A DNA stretch of 64,000 bases, from assembly GCA_963974715.1 (NCBI GenBank), contig CAXBDK010000001.1:62001-126000 (forward strand). The letters run 5' to 3'. Position 1 is the stretch's first letter, and the number at the start of each line of letters is the position of its first letter. The stretch is from Sediminicola sp963974715. GTDB taxonomy: Bacteria; Bacteroidota; Bacteroidia; Flavobacteriales; Flavobacteriaceae. The translations under genes and the position numbers were made by a program. The notes under the pieces were generated by a model. The model was given only the letters and a program-made list of their open reading frames with translations. It did no database searches and was not told the origin of the DNA. Of the stretch, positions 43,580 to 53,543 are shown piece by piece.

Positions 43580-43972
43580 ATGGAAACACAACGACAAAAA
43601 AAGATCGCAGGCGTCATCCAAAAGGATATTGTGGACATTCTACAGCGCGCCGCCCTGGACGGGGGACTACGGGGCACGTTGATCTCGGTCTCCAAGGTGA
43701 CGGTCCCCACGGACCTGTCCATCGCCAAAATTTATGTCAGCATCTTCCCCACCGAAGGGGCAAAACAACTTCTGGAGGGCATCAAGAGCAACCAGCCACT
43801 GATACGCCATGAACTGGGACTTCGTACCCGTCATCAGTTACGGAGGATCCCCGAACTCTCCTTCTATTTGGACGATTCGTTGGAATATATAGACAAAATT
43901 GAAAAGTCCCTGAAAGGGACGGACAATCCCATTGAGAACCCGGACCTCTTGGAAAGAAGAAAAAAATCATAG
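43580..43972 (+). CDS. rbfA: Ribosome-binding factor A
   Basis: I chose the start at 43580 (METQRQKKIA); the longer frame from 43424 crosses the divergent gene. The 130-residue protein has the RbfA KH-like core (ISVSKVTVPTDLSIAKIYVS) and HELGLRTRHQLRRIPELSFYLDDSLEY. It acts in 16S rRNA 5'-helix maturation on the 30S subunit. It lies 3 bp before the FtsX-type permease gene, with which it is likely co-transcribed, an arrangement seen in other Flavobacteriia. Confidence 0.94.
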   Translation: METQRQKKIAGVIQKDIVDILQRAALDGGLRGTLISVSKVTVPTDLSIAKIYVSIFPTEGAKQLLEGIKSNQPLIRHELGLRTRHQLRRIPELSFYLDDSLEYIDKIEKSLKGTDNPIENPDLLERRKKS

Positions 43973-43975
43973 GAT

Positions 43976-45175
43976 TTGAACCTTCCCTTATACATAGCGC
44001 AGCGGTACGTTCGTTCAAAAAGCTCCCAAAACGCTGTCAACATTATCAATTTTATTACTTTTCTGGTCATCGTCATAGGATCGGCGGCACTCTTTATCGT
44101 GCTCTCGGGCTTTGCCGGACTGAAGACCTTTAGCCTTTCCTTTAGCAATACCGTGGATCCCGACCTAAAAGCCGTACCCATTCTGGGGAAGACCTTTACG
44201 GTATCCCCGGAGCAGGATGCAAAACTGGCACAGTTGCAGGGAATCGCCTCCTACTCAAAGGAACTGGAGGAAAGGGTATACCTTACCCACCAACAAAAAA
44301 GCCATGTGGCCTATATCAAAGGGGTGGACAAGAACTACAACCAGGTGACCTCAATGGACAGTACCCTTTATTTTGGGAACTGGGAACTGGGCGCGAACCA
44401 CGGGGTGGTCGGCATCGGAATATCCCAAATTTTGGGGCTTACCACCAATAATTACCGTGACCCGCTTACAATCTTGGCCCCAAAACCCGGAAAGGGCTCC
44501 ATCTCCACACAGGTACAACCCTACAATCAGCTGCCCTTAGTGGTGAGCGGAATGTACTATGTAGAGGAAAACCTTGACAAAAAATATGTCTTTGCGGACC
44601 TCCCCTTGGTACAGGCCCTGCTGGAAAAGGACAGTACGCAAATTTCAGGTATCAATTTTAAGGTACGTGAAACGGCCGATATGGACGCGATACGGAAAAA
44701 TGTGGAGGCCATCTTTCCGGATACCCTGATCTTAAAGGACAGAAGGGAACTCAACAGCTCGCTGTACAAAATGCTGAACACGGAGAATTTGGCCACCTAC
44801 CTCATCTTTACCCTGGTCCTTATCATAGCGCTCTTTAATGTGGTGGGCGCCATTATAATGATGATATTGGACAAACAGCAGAATTCCAAAACCTTATACT
44901 GTCTGGGCACGACGATCAAGGAACTGCGACAGATCTATTTTGTACAGGGCATTATCGTGACCACTGCGGGAGGGCTTATAGGTGTGGCGCTGGCCTCTCT
45001 TTTAATATGGTCACAATTGGCCTTCGGCTGGTTAAAGATAACCCCTTCCCTTGCCTATCCGGTGGCCTATCAGCCCCTTAACGTACTTATCGTACTTGCG
45101 ACCATTGTGGTCCTGGGCATCATCGCCTCGAAGATAGCCAGTGGGAGGATCAACAAAAAACTGATCAGCAGGTAG
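43976..45175 (+). CDS. FtsX/LolC-E-type ABC transporter permease
   Basis: This 399-residue protein starts with TTG at 43976 (MNLPLYIAQRYVRSKSSQ), the only sensible start since the family begins near this motif. An N-terminal TM near residues 20-45 is followed by a large periplasmic MacB_PCD-like domain and three TM segments (about 270-295, 320-345, 365-385). Family members release lipoproteins or move lipids with an ATPase. No ATPase gene is adjacent, so the partner is elsewhere. The gene is 3 bp downstream of rbfA. Confidence 0.88.
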   Translation: MNLPLYIAQRYVRSKSSQNAVNIINFITFLVIVIGSAALFIVLSGFAGLKTFSLSFSNTVDPDLKAVPILGKTFTVSPEQDAKLAQLQGIASYSKELEERVYLTHQQKSHVAYIKGVDKNYNQVTSMDSTLYFGNWELGANHGVVGIGISQILGLTTNNYRDPLTILAPKPGKGSISTQVQPYNQLPLVVSGMYYVEENLDKKYVFADLPLVQALLEKDSTQISGINFKVRETADMDAIRKNVEAIFPDTLILKDRRELNSSLYKMLNTENLATYLIFTLVLIIALFNVVGAIIMMILDKQQNSKTLYCLGTTIKELRQIYFVQGIIVTTAGGLIGVALASLLIWSQLAFGWLKITPSLAYPVAYQPLNVLIVLATIVVLGIIASKIASGRINKKLISR

Positions 45176-45234
45176 AAAAGGACAGCCGTTCCCCAAACTT
45201 GACCCGTTCAACGGGATCTTAATATACTACCAGG

Positions 45235-46230
45235 TCAATGGCTGAACTGGAAATCACCGAATTTTTCCATGACCTCATCAAAGGCCGCAAAGACATCCAC
45301 GGCATCGTCACTGGTGACCATCTTCATCCTGTGCTCCTTAAAGTTGGGTATGCCCTTAAAATAGTTGGTATAATGCCTACGTGTCTCGAACACCCCTAAT
45401 TTTTCGCCCTTCCAGTCAATGGCCATCTGCAAATGCCTCCTAGCGGCTTCCACACGTTCTTCCATAGAAGGTGGGTCCATGTGGGTGCCCGTCCTAAAAA
45501 AATGTTTTACCTCCTTAAAAAACCAAGGATATCCGATACTGGCACGGCCTATCATGGCCCCGTCCAGCCCGTAATCGTCCCGCATTTTCATGGCCATCTC
45601 CGGAGTATCCACATCCCCGTTGCCGAAAACCGGAATATGCATCCTGGGATTGTTCCTTACAGCGGCAATGGGCGCCCAATCGGCCGACCCCTTGTACATC
45701 TGTACCCGGGTCCTTCCATGGATCGAAATGGCCTTGATGCCCACATCCTGTAAACGTTCGGCCACCTCCACGATCTTTATGGAATCGCTGTCCCATCCCA
45801 AACGCGTCTTTACGGTAATGGGCAAATGGGTATGCTTGACCATCGCTTCGGTGAGTTTTATCATCAGGGGAATGTCCTTTAAGATACCTGCACCGGCATT
45901 TTTACACACTACCTTTTTTACGGGACACCCATAATTGATGTCTATGATGTCCGGATTCGACTGTTCAACGATCTCTACCGATCGTAACATGGAATCCAGC
46001 TCGGCACCAAAGATCTGTATGCCCACCGGACGTTCCTTTTCGTAGATATCCAGCTTCATCACACTTTTGGCGGCATCACGGATGAGTCCCTCCGAAGAAA
46101 TGAACTCCGTATACACCACATCCGCACCCTGTTCCTTACAAAGGGCACGAAAGGGCGGATCGCTCACATCTTCCATGGGCGCCAGCAGCAATGGAAATTC
46201 CGGTAATTCTATGTCCCCTATTCTTGGCAT
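45235..46230 (-). CDS. dusB: tRNA-dihydrouridine synthase B
   Basis: This 331-residue FMN-binding TIM barrel has APMEDVSD at the start, INYGCPVKKVVCKNAGAG with the catalytic Cys region, ITVKTRLGWD, SIHGRTRVQMYKGSADW and FGNGDV, all as in DusB. It reduces specific uridines in the tRNA D-loop using NADPH, in the cytoplasm. It is convergent with the FtsX-type permease and not obviously in an operon. Confidence 0.94.
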   Translation of the reverse strand: MPRIGDIELPEFPLLLAPMEDVSDPPFRALCKEQGADVVYTEFISSEGLIRDAAKSVMKLDIYEKERPVGIQIFGAELDSMLRSVEIVEQSNPDIIDINYGCPVKKVVCKNAGAGILKDIPLMIKLTEAMVKHTHLPITVKTRLGWDSDSIKIVEVAERLQDVGIKAISIHGRTRVQMYKGSADWAPIAAVRNNPRMHIPVFGNGDVDTPEMAMKMRDDYGLDGAMIGRASIGYPWFFKEVKHFFRTGTHMDPPSMEERVEAARRHLQMAIDWKGEKLGVFETRRHYTNYFKGIPNFKEHRMKMVTSDDAVDVFAAFDEVMEKFGDFQFSH

Positions 46231-46381
46231 GGGGCAAATTTACAACTTATCATCAAGGTGGAAAAACATAAAATACGTCCCTTCGGAAACGGATCTCTCC
46301 CCAATACAAGGGCAATTGAACCAACAAAAACACGTGTATCCATTTCTCTTGGGTAGTTACCGTCCCCACCGAAAAGAGCCC

Positions 46382-48793
46382 TTAATCGATCCTATTGCGC
46401 TCCATTTGGTCCACCGCCCGTTTGTTGTCCTGTAATCCAAAATTGCCAAAATTATACGTGAACCCGATCCGCACAAACTGGCTCTCCGGCACAACCAAAT
46501 AGGCATTGTCCTGGTTCAGGTACTTAGATCGCATGCGCCCATTGGCCCTGTCCAGGATATCTTCCACGGCAATGGAGAGCGAAGCCCTTTCCTTCCATAC
46601 CGTTTTTCGAAGGCCCACGGTAAGGTTGGTGGTCTCGCCCAATTGATAGGAGCCTTCCAAAAAGCGCGACATATAGGTAAGTCCCAACTCCCCGGTAAAG
46701 GTACCATCCTTGGAAAGGGTAAGGTAATTTGCCAAGGAAAGATAAAGTCCGTCCACTTCATTGGTGGCCGGTACGTTCCCGCTCTCGACCGCCAAAAAGG
46801 TCTCTTCCTCATGAAACAGGGAGGAATAGGCGTACAAAAACCACTGTGAAGTTATGGATTTGCTGTAGGTGAGGTCCAGTCCATAGGAAGTGCTTTCCAA
46901 AACGTTCTGCTTTATCTGCCGCAAGGTCTGTGCGCCATTGTCCTGAAAGCTGAGGGTACTGATATAGGCCCCATTGTCCCTATAGTAAACATCCAGGAAA
47001 TAGGATTCCCTAAGGGTGTAATTGAGGTTAAAATTATGGCTAAAATTGGGGGCAAGTCCAGGATTGCCCACATTAAAGTCGTTCTCCGTCAAAAAATATC
47101 GGAAAGGATTGAGGTCGCTATACCTGGGCCTCGTAAGTTTTCTGGTATAGCTAAACGAGAAAGAGTGGCCATCGGAGGGGGTGTACAAGGTGTAAAAGGT
47201 GGGGAACAGTTCAAAATAATCCTGCAGCACCGGTTCCACAATGCTCAGTGACTTTCCCTCCACATTGGTCTGTTCGCCCCTCAATCCTCCCTTCACGCTC
47301 CATTTGTCCCAATTTCCGGTAAGGGCAAGGTAGGCCGCAAAAACGGTCTCATCATAGTCAAAGTCATCCGAAAAACCTGGGTTATAGGTCCTGGCAGTAC
47401 CGTCCTGGTCATAAAAACCAATGCCACTGACGGAGTTTATGGCGGAATATTTCCCCCCTGCTTCCATTGAAACCTTTCCAAAACCGGTATTGTAATCGGC
47501 CTGACCGGTCACAATTTCTATTCGCTGTTGGGAGTCGGTATAAAAACCATAATTCCGGATAAAGCTGCCGGATGGATCGAAATAATCGGATGAAACACCT
47601 TGAAGCTGATCCTCCTCAAAAGACGTATAGTGCACGCTCAAGGAAAGGGATGTACCTTCCTTTTTAAAACGATGGTCATAGCTCAGGTCCACGGCCAAGT
47701 TGGTCTGATCGTTTTCAACATCGCTCAGGGATATCAAGGTGGAATCCCGTAGATCCTGTGCGTTCCGCATATCCGTAAACGTCCTGTTGGAGAAGGTCTT
47801 GTTGGGGGAAATGGCCAGATTGGAAGTGAGGTTCATCGAATTTCTGGAATCGATGGTGTAGTCCAAGATCATGTTGGCGTTCTGGGCCACCGATCTGGTA
47901 GTCCTGGCATAATCGGTTTCCCAACGTGCGAACACATTTTGGCCCCCATCGATAAAATTGATATAACTGTCCGTCTCCCTGATTTCCTTTCGGGGACTTA
48001 CGGAATATCCGGCAAAGAGGTTGAAGCGCTCCGTTTTGTAAAAATGGCCCGTGCCCAAACTGTATTTTGGATATACGGCCTGGGTATATTCCCCGTTCAC
48101 ACTGCCCTTATAGCCCGGGGAAAGGTTTTTGCTGGTATTGATGTTCAAAATGGGTCCCGACTCCGCCTCATAGCTCGAAGGAGGGTCCATGATGACTTCC
48201 ACCGATTTTATATTGCCGCCTGAAAAACCCTCCAAAAGGTTCTTTATCTCCGCACTGGAAAGCTGTACCTTTCTATTGTTAAGGTAGATGGTAGGGACCT
48301 GGTTCCTGATCTGTAACTTATCGCCCACCATTACCACGCCCGGGGTCTTCTTTAGAAGGTCCCAAGAATTTCCATGGGAGGCAACGGTATTTTCTACCAT
48401 AAACACCAATCTGTCCGCTTGGCGCTCTATCGTGGGGTTCCTTCCCGTAACCTCCACTTCCTCCAGTTCCGTATAATGATCGCCCATCATGATCGTCCCA
48501 ATGGCCACCGGTCCCCTTACATCCACCGCGACCAATTCGGAGCTTTGCCCAATATAACTTGCCTGTAAAAAATAGGTGTCGGGCACTACCCCTTCCAACC
48601 GAAAAAAACCATTTTCATCCGCCGATGTCCCCGTTACCACCACCGAATCGGCCACCTGTAACAGAAAAACGTTGGCAAAGGGTACCGCTTGGTTGGCGGC
48701 ATCCTTTACCTTTCCGGAAACCGGGTAGGTCTGGCCGAAGATTTCCGATCGGAAAAAGCACAGAACGATCATAAAGATATAAGCGGCTTTCAC
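46382..48793 (-). CDS. Outer-membrane beta-barrel protein with CarboxypepD_reg domain
   Basis: This 803-residue protein has a signal peptide (FFRSEIFGQ). A CarboxypepD_reg-like domain covers about residues 22-105 (VSGKVKDAANQAVPFANVFL), then a plug-like domain (KTPGVVMVGDKLQIRNQVP...) and a long barrel with alternating aromatic strands. The end is FVRIGFTYNFGNFGLQDNK. This is the outer membrane beta-barrel family related to TonB-dependent receptors, commonly of unknown substrate. It is a single gene on the minus strand. Confidence 0.9.
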   Translation of the reverse strand: MKAAYIFMIVLCFFRSEIFGQTYPVSGKVKDAANQAVPFANVFLLQVADSVVVTGTSADENGFFRLEGVVPDTYFLQASYIGQSSELVAVDVRGPVAIGTIMMGDHYTELEEVEVTGRNPTIERQADRLVFMVENTVASHGNSWDLLKKTPGVVMVGDKLQIRNQVPTIYLNNRKVQLSSAEIKNLLEGFSGGNIKSVEVIMDPPSSYEAESGPILNINTSKNLSPGYKGSVNGEYTQAVYPKYSLGTGHFYKTERFNLFAGYSVSPRKEIRETDSYINFIDGGQNVFARWETDYARTTRSVAQNANMILDYTIDSRNSMNLTSNLAISPNKTFSNRTFTDMRNAQDLRDSTLISLSDVENDQTNLAVDLSYDHRFKKEGTSLSLSVHYTSFEEDQLQGVSSDYFDPSGSFIRNYGFYTDSQQRIEIVTGQADYNTGFGKVSMEAGGKYSAINSVSGIGFYDQDGTARTYNPGFSDDFDYDETVFAAYLALTGNWDKWSVKGGLRGEQTNVEGKSLSIVEPVLQDYFELFPTFYTLYTPSDGHSFSFSYTRKLTRPRYSDLNPFRYFLTENDFNVGNPGLAPNFSHNFNLNYTLRESYFLDVYYRDNGAYISTLSFQDNGAQTLRQIKQNVLESTSYGLDLTYSKSITSQWFLYAYSSLFHEEETFLAVESGNVPATNEVDGLYLSLANYLTLSKDGTFTGELGLTYMSRFLEGSYQLGETTNLTVGLRKTVWKERASLSIAVEDILDRANGRMRSKYLNQDNAYLVVPESQFVRIGFTYNFGNFGLQDNKRAVDQMERNRID

Positions 48794-48936
48794 AAGGTAT
48801 TGGGTTGGTAGCCAAATCTATGAAAAAAAACAATGGCCCTTTCCACAATATTATACAACAAATAGCCTATTTGCTATATTAAGTGCATTTACCCCTAATT
48901 TCCATGAATCCCATATTCAATACATTCCAAATAAAG

Positions 48937-48944
48937 TATATTTG
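48937..48944 (+). promoter_or_regulatory. -7 promoter element of lepA
   Basis: TAtaTTTG at 48937-48944 matches TAnnTTTG and lies 36 bases before the lepA ATG at 48980. No TTG was found at the -33 distance. Confidence 0.45.
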
Positions 48945-48979
48945 CAACGGCATAGGACAACCCTCTCGCACGAACGTTT

Positions 48980-50776
48980 ATGAAGAACATTAGGAATTTC
49001 TGCATTATCGCACATATCGACCACGGAAAAAGCACCTTGGCGGACAGATTGTTGGACTTTACAGGGTCGGTGACGGACAGGGAAAAGCAGGACCAGTTAT
49101 TGGACAGTATGGACCTGGAACGGGAAAGGGGCATTACCATTAAAAGCCATGCCATACAGATGGAGTACTTCCGTGACGGGGAAAAATACATCCTTAATTT
49201 GATCGATACCCCGGGCCACGTGGATTTCTCCTATGAGGTCTCAAGATCCATAGCTGCCTGCGAGGGAGCGCTGTTGGTAGTGGACGCTGCCCAAAGCATA
49301 CAGGCCCAGACCATCTCCAACCTATACCTGGCCCTTGAAAACGACCTGGAGATCATTCCGGTGCTCAACAAAGTGGACCTTCCAAGTGCCAATCCGGAAG
49401 AGGTCACCGATGATATTGTGGAATTGTTGGGATGTAAGGCCGAAGATGTGATCCCTGCGAGTGCAAAAACCGGATTGGGCATAGAAGCCATTCTAAATGC
49501 GGTCATCGATCGTATCCCGGCCCCCACAGGAGTGGAGGACGAACCTTTACAGGCCTTGGTGTTCGACTCGGTCTACAATCCCTTTCGCGGGGTGGAGACC
49601 TATTTCAGGGTCATAAACGGGGAGATCAAAAAGGGACAGAAGATAAAATTCGTGGCCACGGGCAAAACTTATTTTGCGGATGAAGTGGGGACCTTAAAAT
49701 TGACCCAGTTTCCAAGGCCCAGTATCAAGGCCGGTGATGTGGGCTATCTTATTACGGGCATCAAGGACGCCCGGGAAGTTAAAGTGGGGGACACCATCAC
49801 CGATGCCACCAATCCGACCAAAAATCCCATTGGAGGTTTTGAAGATGTAAAACCGATGGTTTTTGCCGGTATCTATCCCGTAGATACCGAGGAGTTCGAG
49901 GAGCTAAGGTCCTCCATGGAAAAATTACAGCTCAACGATGCCTCCCTGGTATTTGCACCGGAAAGCAGTGCGGCCTTGGGGTTTGGGTTCCGTTGCGGGT
50001 TTTTGGGCATGCTGCACATGGAAATTATCCAAGAACGACTGGAACGGGAATTCAACATGACGGTCATTACCACGGTTCCCAACGTTAGTTACCATGCCTT
50101 TACCCGTAAAAATCCAGACACGCCCCTGATCGTAAACAATCCATCGGACCTACCGGACCCCTCCACCATAGACAGGGTGGAAGAGCCTTACATAAAGGCC
50201 ACGATCATCACCAAATCCGATTTTGTGGGCAATGTCATGTCCCTTTGTATCGATAAAAGGGGACTGATCACCAACCAGACCTATCTTACTTCGGAAAGGG
50301 TGGAGCTTACCTTTGATATGCCCTTGGCGGAAATCGTATTCGATTTTTATGACCGTTTAAAAACGGTCTCAAAGGGATACGCTTCCTTCGATTATTCGCC
50401 CATTGGAATGCGCAGTTCCAAATTGGTGCGGGTGGATATTCTTTTAAATGCGCAGCCCGTGGATGCGCTATCGGCCCTGATCCATGCCGATAATGCCGCC
50501 AACATTGGCAAAAAGATGTGCGAAAAGTTAAGGGAACTCATTCCCAGACAACAGTTCGACATTCCAATACAGGCGGCCATAGGCGCCAAGATCATTTCCA
50601 GGGAGACCATTAAGGCACTCAGGAAGGACGTAACCGCAAAATGTTATGGAGGCGATATTTCCCGAAAGCGAAAATTATTGGAAAAACAGAAGAAAGGGAA
50701 AAAACGGATGCGACAGGTGGGAAATGTGGAGATTCCACAGGAAGCCTTTATGGCCGTACTCAAATTGAACGACTAA
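48980..50776 (+). CDS. lepA: Elongation factor 4 (LepA)
   Basis: This 598-residue protein is near the 599 of the E. coli protein. The GTP-binding P-loop is AHIDHGKST near residues 11-19, with ERERGITIKS, DTPGHVDFSYEV and NKVDLPSA. LepA-type C-terminal domains follow, with RKRKLLEKQKKGKKRMRQVG. It is a ribosome-bound GTPase, proposed to promote back-translocation or 30S assembly. It stands alone on the plus strand. Confidence 0.97.
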   Translation: MKNIRNFCIIAHIDHGKSTLADRLLDFTGSVTDREKQDQLLDSMDLERERGITIKSHAIQMEYFRDGEKYILNLIDTPGHVDFSYEVSRSIAACEGALLVVDAAQSIQAQTISNLYLALENDLEIIPVLNKVDLPSANPEEVTDDIVELLGCKAEDVIPASAKTGLGIEAILNAVIDRIPAPTGVEDEPLQALVFDSVYNPFRGVETYFRVINGEIKKGQKIKFVATGKTYFADEVGTLKLTQFPRPSIKAGDVGYLITGIKDAREVKVGDTITDATNPTKNPIGGFEDVKPMVFAGIYPVDTEEFEELRSSMEKLQLNDASLVFAPESSAALGFGFRCGFLGMLHMEIIQERLEREFNMTVITTVPNVSYHAFTRKNPDTPLIVNNPSDLPDPSTIDRVEEPYIKATIITKSDFVGNVMSLCIDKRGLITNQTYLTSERVELTFDMPLAEIVFDFYDRLKTVSKGYASFDYSPIGMRSSKLVRVDILLNAQPVDALSALIHADNAANIGKKMCEKLRELIPRQQFDIPIQAAIGAKIISRETIKALRKDVTAKCYGGDISRKRKLLEKQKKGKKRMRQVGNVEIPQEAFMAVLKLND

Positions 50777-50807
50777 AGCGGCGAAATTGCCCTGCAGGGA
50801 AAAAACA

Positions 50808-51293
50808 TCAGTTGGAAGCATCCCGCTTGGAAGCCCTTTTGATCGCTTTTGACGCCGCACGGAAGACCCAAAACTTCTGTCCCAAAAAAGTCATGACGGC
50901 ACTTATCCCGGCGGCCCCTATAAATGCCACTAGATATTTCTTTGGCACCCACGCCAGATACTCCTGCCCGTGCAATAAAAAAAGGAAAAAGGAATTTGCG
51001 GTAACGTTCAGGATAAGGGAAAGGCCGTACAGCACAATAAAATTGTAAAGTTGTCCCCTAGACCCCCCTTTCTGCTTCCAAGTCCAGGACCTGTTAAAGA
51101 AATAGGTAACGGAGAGCCCGCACAAAAAGGAGATGGACTTGGCCACTACCTCATTTCCCACCAGGGAAAATGCCTTTTCGGGAAGAATGTTTATGAGTAC
51201 GTAATAACACCCAAGATCCACCAAAAGGGCCAAAGATCCGATCAGGGCAAATTTTACGAGCTGTTTTTTCCATCTAGAAAGTACGATCATCAA
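50808..51293 (-). CDS. GtrA-family membrane protein
   Basis: This 161-residue protein has four TM segments (about 13-33, 43-62, 83-103, 121-140). The GtrA features are FALIGSLALLVDLGCYYVL and ISFLCGLSVTYFFNRSWTW. Members help move lipid-linked sugars or act with glycosyltransferases at the inner membrane. No glycosyltransferase is adjacent. It is 8 bp before the DUF202 gene in physical order, but upstream on the minus strand is the DUF202 gene, so they are likely co-transcribed. Confidence 0.86.
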   Translation of the reverse strand: MMIVLSRWKKQLVKFALIGSLALLVDLGCYYVLINILPEKAFSLVGNEVVAKSISFLCGLSVTYFFNRSWTWKQKGGSRGQLYNFIVLYGLSLILNVTANSFFLFLLHGQEYLAWVPKKYLVAFIGAAGISAVMTFLGQKFWVFRAASKAIKRASKRDASN

Positions 51294-51301
51294 GGCCAGT
51301 A

Positions 51302-51625
51302 TTAAGGTTTTTCCTCCTCAAATGGCCTATAGACCCGTTTTAGATGTCTTTTTAACTGCGTATAGCGAAAAATGCCAATTATCAACAACAGAACACTACA
51401 GGAAAGGGAAATATATCCCAATATCCGAAGATCCTGAAAATCCTTTAGGCCCAAAAGACCGATACCGCCCAGCAGGAGGTAGAGGGATGCCCTGATATAG
51501 GACAGCAAGGTCCGCTCATTGGCCAGTTTGGTCCGCTCCATGGCAAGATGGTCCCGAAGGATGATCTCTTCCTTGCGCTGATAGTCGTTGGTGACCTGAA
51601 TAAACCTCCTGAGCTTGGATTTCAT
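51302..51625 (-). CDS. DUF202 (YidH-like) small membrane protein
   Basis: This 107-residue protein has the hallmark DUF202 sequence HLAMERTKLANERTLLSYIR, followed by two TM segments near residues 45-60 and 70-88 and a basic tail. The family includes YidH and the Vtc1 subunit; its cellular role here is unknown. It is immediately upstream of the GtrA gene on the minus strand. Confidence 0.85.
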   Translation of the reverse strand: MKSKLRRFIQVTNDYQRKEEIILRDHLAMERTKLANERTLLSYIRASLYLLLGGIGLLGLKDFQDLRILGYISLSCSVLLLIIGIFRYTQLKRHLKRVYRPFEEEKP

Positions 51626-51769
51626 GTTACATCCCCAGATTAAAAGGGCCCTTCCCCACTGTCAATAGGTCGAAGTCCCCAATGGGCACGGGCAAATATA
51701 TAATAGAATACCGGACAATCGCAAACCTGGGCGCCACAAAATGTGGGACGGGCCGTACCGTATGCCACA

Positions 51770-53539
51770 TTATTTAAAGGGAAAAAAATAAGGAATTATA
51801 AAAGTGGCCGCTATCCAAGTTATAATGTTCAAGGGCGTACCGACCTTTAAAAAATCGTTGAACCTATAGTTTCCGGGGGCATAGACCATGGTATTCGTCG
51901 GGTAGCTTACGGGGGTCATAAAAGTGAGGGAACAGGCAAACATCACCGCCACCAAAAAGGGCCTTTCGCTCACTTCCATGGCGGCCGCAAGACTGATCAC
52001 TATAGGTGTCATCAATGCGGCGGTAGCCTTGCTGGAAAGCACGTTGGTGGATAAAAAGGTTACCAGATACAGAATGCCCAAGGTTACCTGCGCATCGTAA
52101 TTCCCCAAGGTCTGCTCGATAAAAAGGGCGATTTTTTCGGCACCGCCGGTCTTTTCGAGGGCGGTGCCCATGGACAATACGCCCGCCATCATAAAAATGA
52201 CCTTCCATTCCACCGCTTCATAGGCCTCCTTGGGCTTTAAAGTGGAGGTCACTACCAGTAAAAGTGCCCCTACCATACTGCTGATCAATATGGATGTAAG
52301 GTTCAGGGAAGCGGCCAATACGACGCCGACGGCTATGACAATGGCAGGAACGGCCTTTTTGTAGTCGGTCCTTCCCTGTTTGTGTTCGGTAAGTGCCACC
52401 ACCAGGTTTTGGGAGACCAGTACATCCACATCCGCCCCCGTTCCCAAGATCAGCAACATATCCCCTTCCATCAATTTCAGGTCGGACAATTTTTCGTAGA
52501 GGATTTCCCCCCGTTGCCTGATGGCCAGTACGGAACTGTTGTACTGCCTTCTAAAATTAAGGGAGCGCAGCGATCCTTCCGTTAATCTGGAACCAAAGGG
52601 AACGATCACCTCGTAAATGTGTTTTTCCGATTCGGCCTGGTCCACCTTTTTATCGCCCTTTATCTTATACCCTTTTAAGTCGCGTATGCTGTTCAGGGTC
52701 TTGGGCGGGATGAGCACTTTTATAATGTCCCCTTCCAGGATAAAGGTTTCGGGGCCAATACCGTACTTTAGGGATCCCGCCCTTAATATGGTCAAGATCT
52801 GCACATTGTAATCGTTCACCAGCTTGGACTTGTACAGGGGCTTTTTAATATCGGGACAGCCTTCCACCACCATGAGCTCCGTGATGTATTTTTCCGCGTC
52901 CCTGGTGAGCACATTGCCCCCTTTCTGGACTTTGGGCAACAAAAGCGGCGCTATAAAAAAGATATAGGCAAACCCAATGGTCGCCAAACAGAGGGCGGCC
53001 AAACTGAATTCGAACATCCCGAAACCGGCCAGACCGTATTTTTCGGCATAACTGCTCACCAAGATATTGGTGGAAGTGCCAATTAGGGTACAGGTGCCCC
53101 CAAAAAGGGCGGAAAAGGAAATGGGCATCAACAACATTCCCGGCGTGATCTTGGTCTCCCTGCATACGGTGAGCGCAATGGGCAGCAGCAGCGCCACCAC
53201 GGCCGAATCGTTCACAAAGGCGGAGAAGAGCCCTGCGATCAGGCAAAAGGTGATCAGGGCTATGCTATAATGTATTTTGGCCAGTTTGATGATCTGATGG
53301 CTAAGGCCATTGAGGATCCCGGAGTTGAAGACCCCGGCACTGACCACGAACATACACCCCAACGTTAAGGTAGCGGGGTGGTTAAACCCGGAAAAACCTT
53401 CTTCCGGACTCAGGACCCCGGCCACGATAAAAAGGGCCATAATAAGGATGGAAGTGGTGTCTATGGAAAAGTAATCCTTTACGAACAGGACGATCCCAAT
53501 GGCAATTATTATAATGGTGAGCAATAAGTCCGGGTTCAT
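51770..53539 (-). CDS. SLC13-type permease with RCK_C domains
   Basis: This 589-residue protein has about 11 TM segments. A cytoplasmic insert carries two TrkA/RCK_C-like domains (LKYGIGPETFILEGDIIKVL and RGEILYEKLSDLKLMEGDML). The transport motifs are FVNDSAVVALLLPIAL, SFSALFGGTCTLIGTSTNIL and SYPTNTMVYAPG, matching SLC13/DASS anion or sodium symporters. The substrate (dicarboxylate, sulfate or other anion) is inferred. It is the third of three transporter genes in one orientation. Confidence 0.85.
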   Translation of the reverse strand: MNPDLLLTIIIIAIGIVLFVKDYFSIDTTSILIMALFIVAGVLSPEEGFSGFNHPATLTLGCMFVVSAGVFNSGILNGLSHQIIKLAKIHYSIALITFCLIAGLFSAFVNDSAVVALLLPIALTVCRETKITPGMLLMPISFSALFGGTCTLIGTSTNILVSSYAEKYGLAGFGMFEFSLAALCLATIGFAYIFFIAPLLLPKVQKGGNVLTRDAEKYITELMVVEGCPDIKKPLYKSKLVNDYNVQILTILRAGSLKYGIGPETFILEGDIIKVLIPPKTLNSIRDLKGYKIKGDKKVDQAESEKHIYEVIVPFGSRLTEGSLRSLNFRRQYNSSVLAIRQRGEILYEKLSDLKLMEGDMLLILGTGADVDVLVSQNLVVALTEHKQGRTDYKKAVPAIVIAVGVVLAASLNLTSILISSMVGALLLVVTSTLKPKEAYEAVEWKVIFMMAGVLSMGTALEKTGGAEKIALFIEQTLGNYDAQVTLGILYLVTFLSTNVLSSKATAALMTPIVISLAAAMEVSERPFLVAVMFACSLTFMTPVSYPTNTMVYAPGNYRFNDFLKVGTPLNIITWIAATFIIPYFFPFK

Positions 53540-53543
53540 ATCT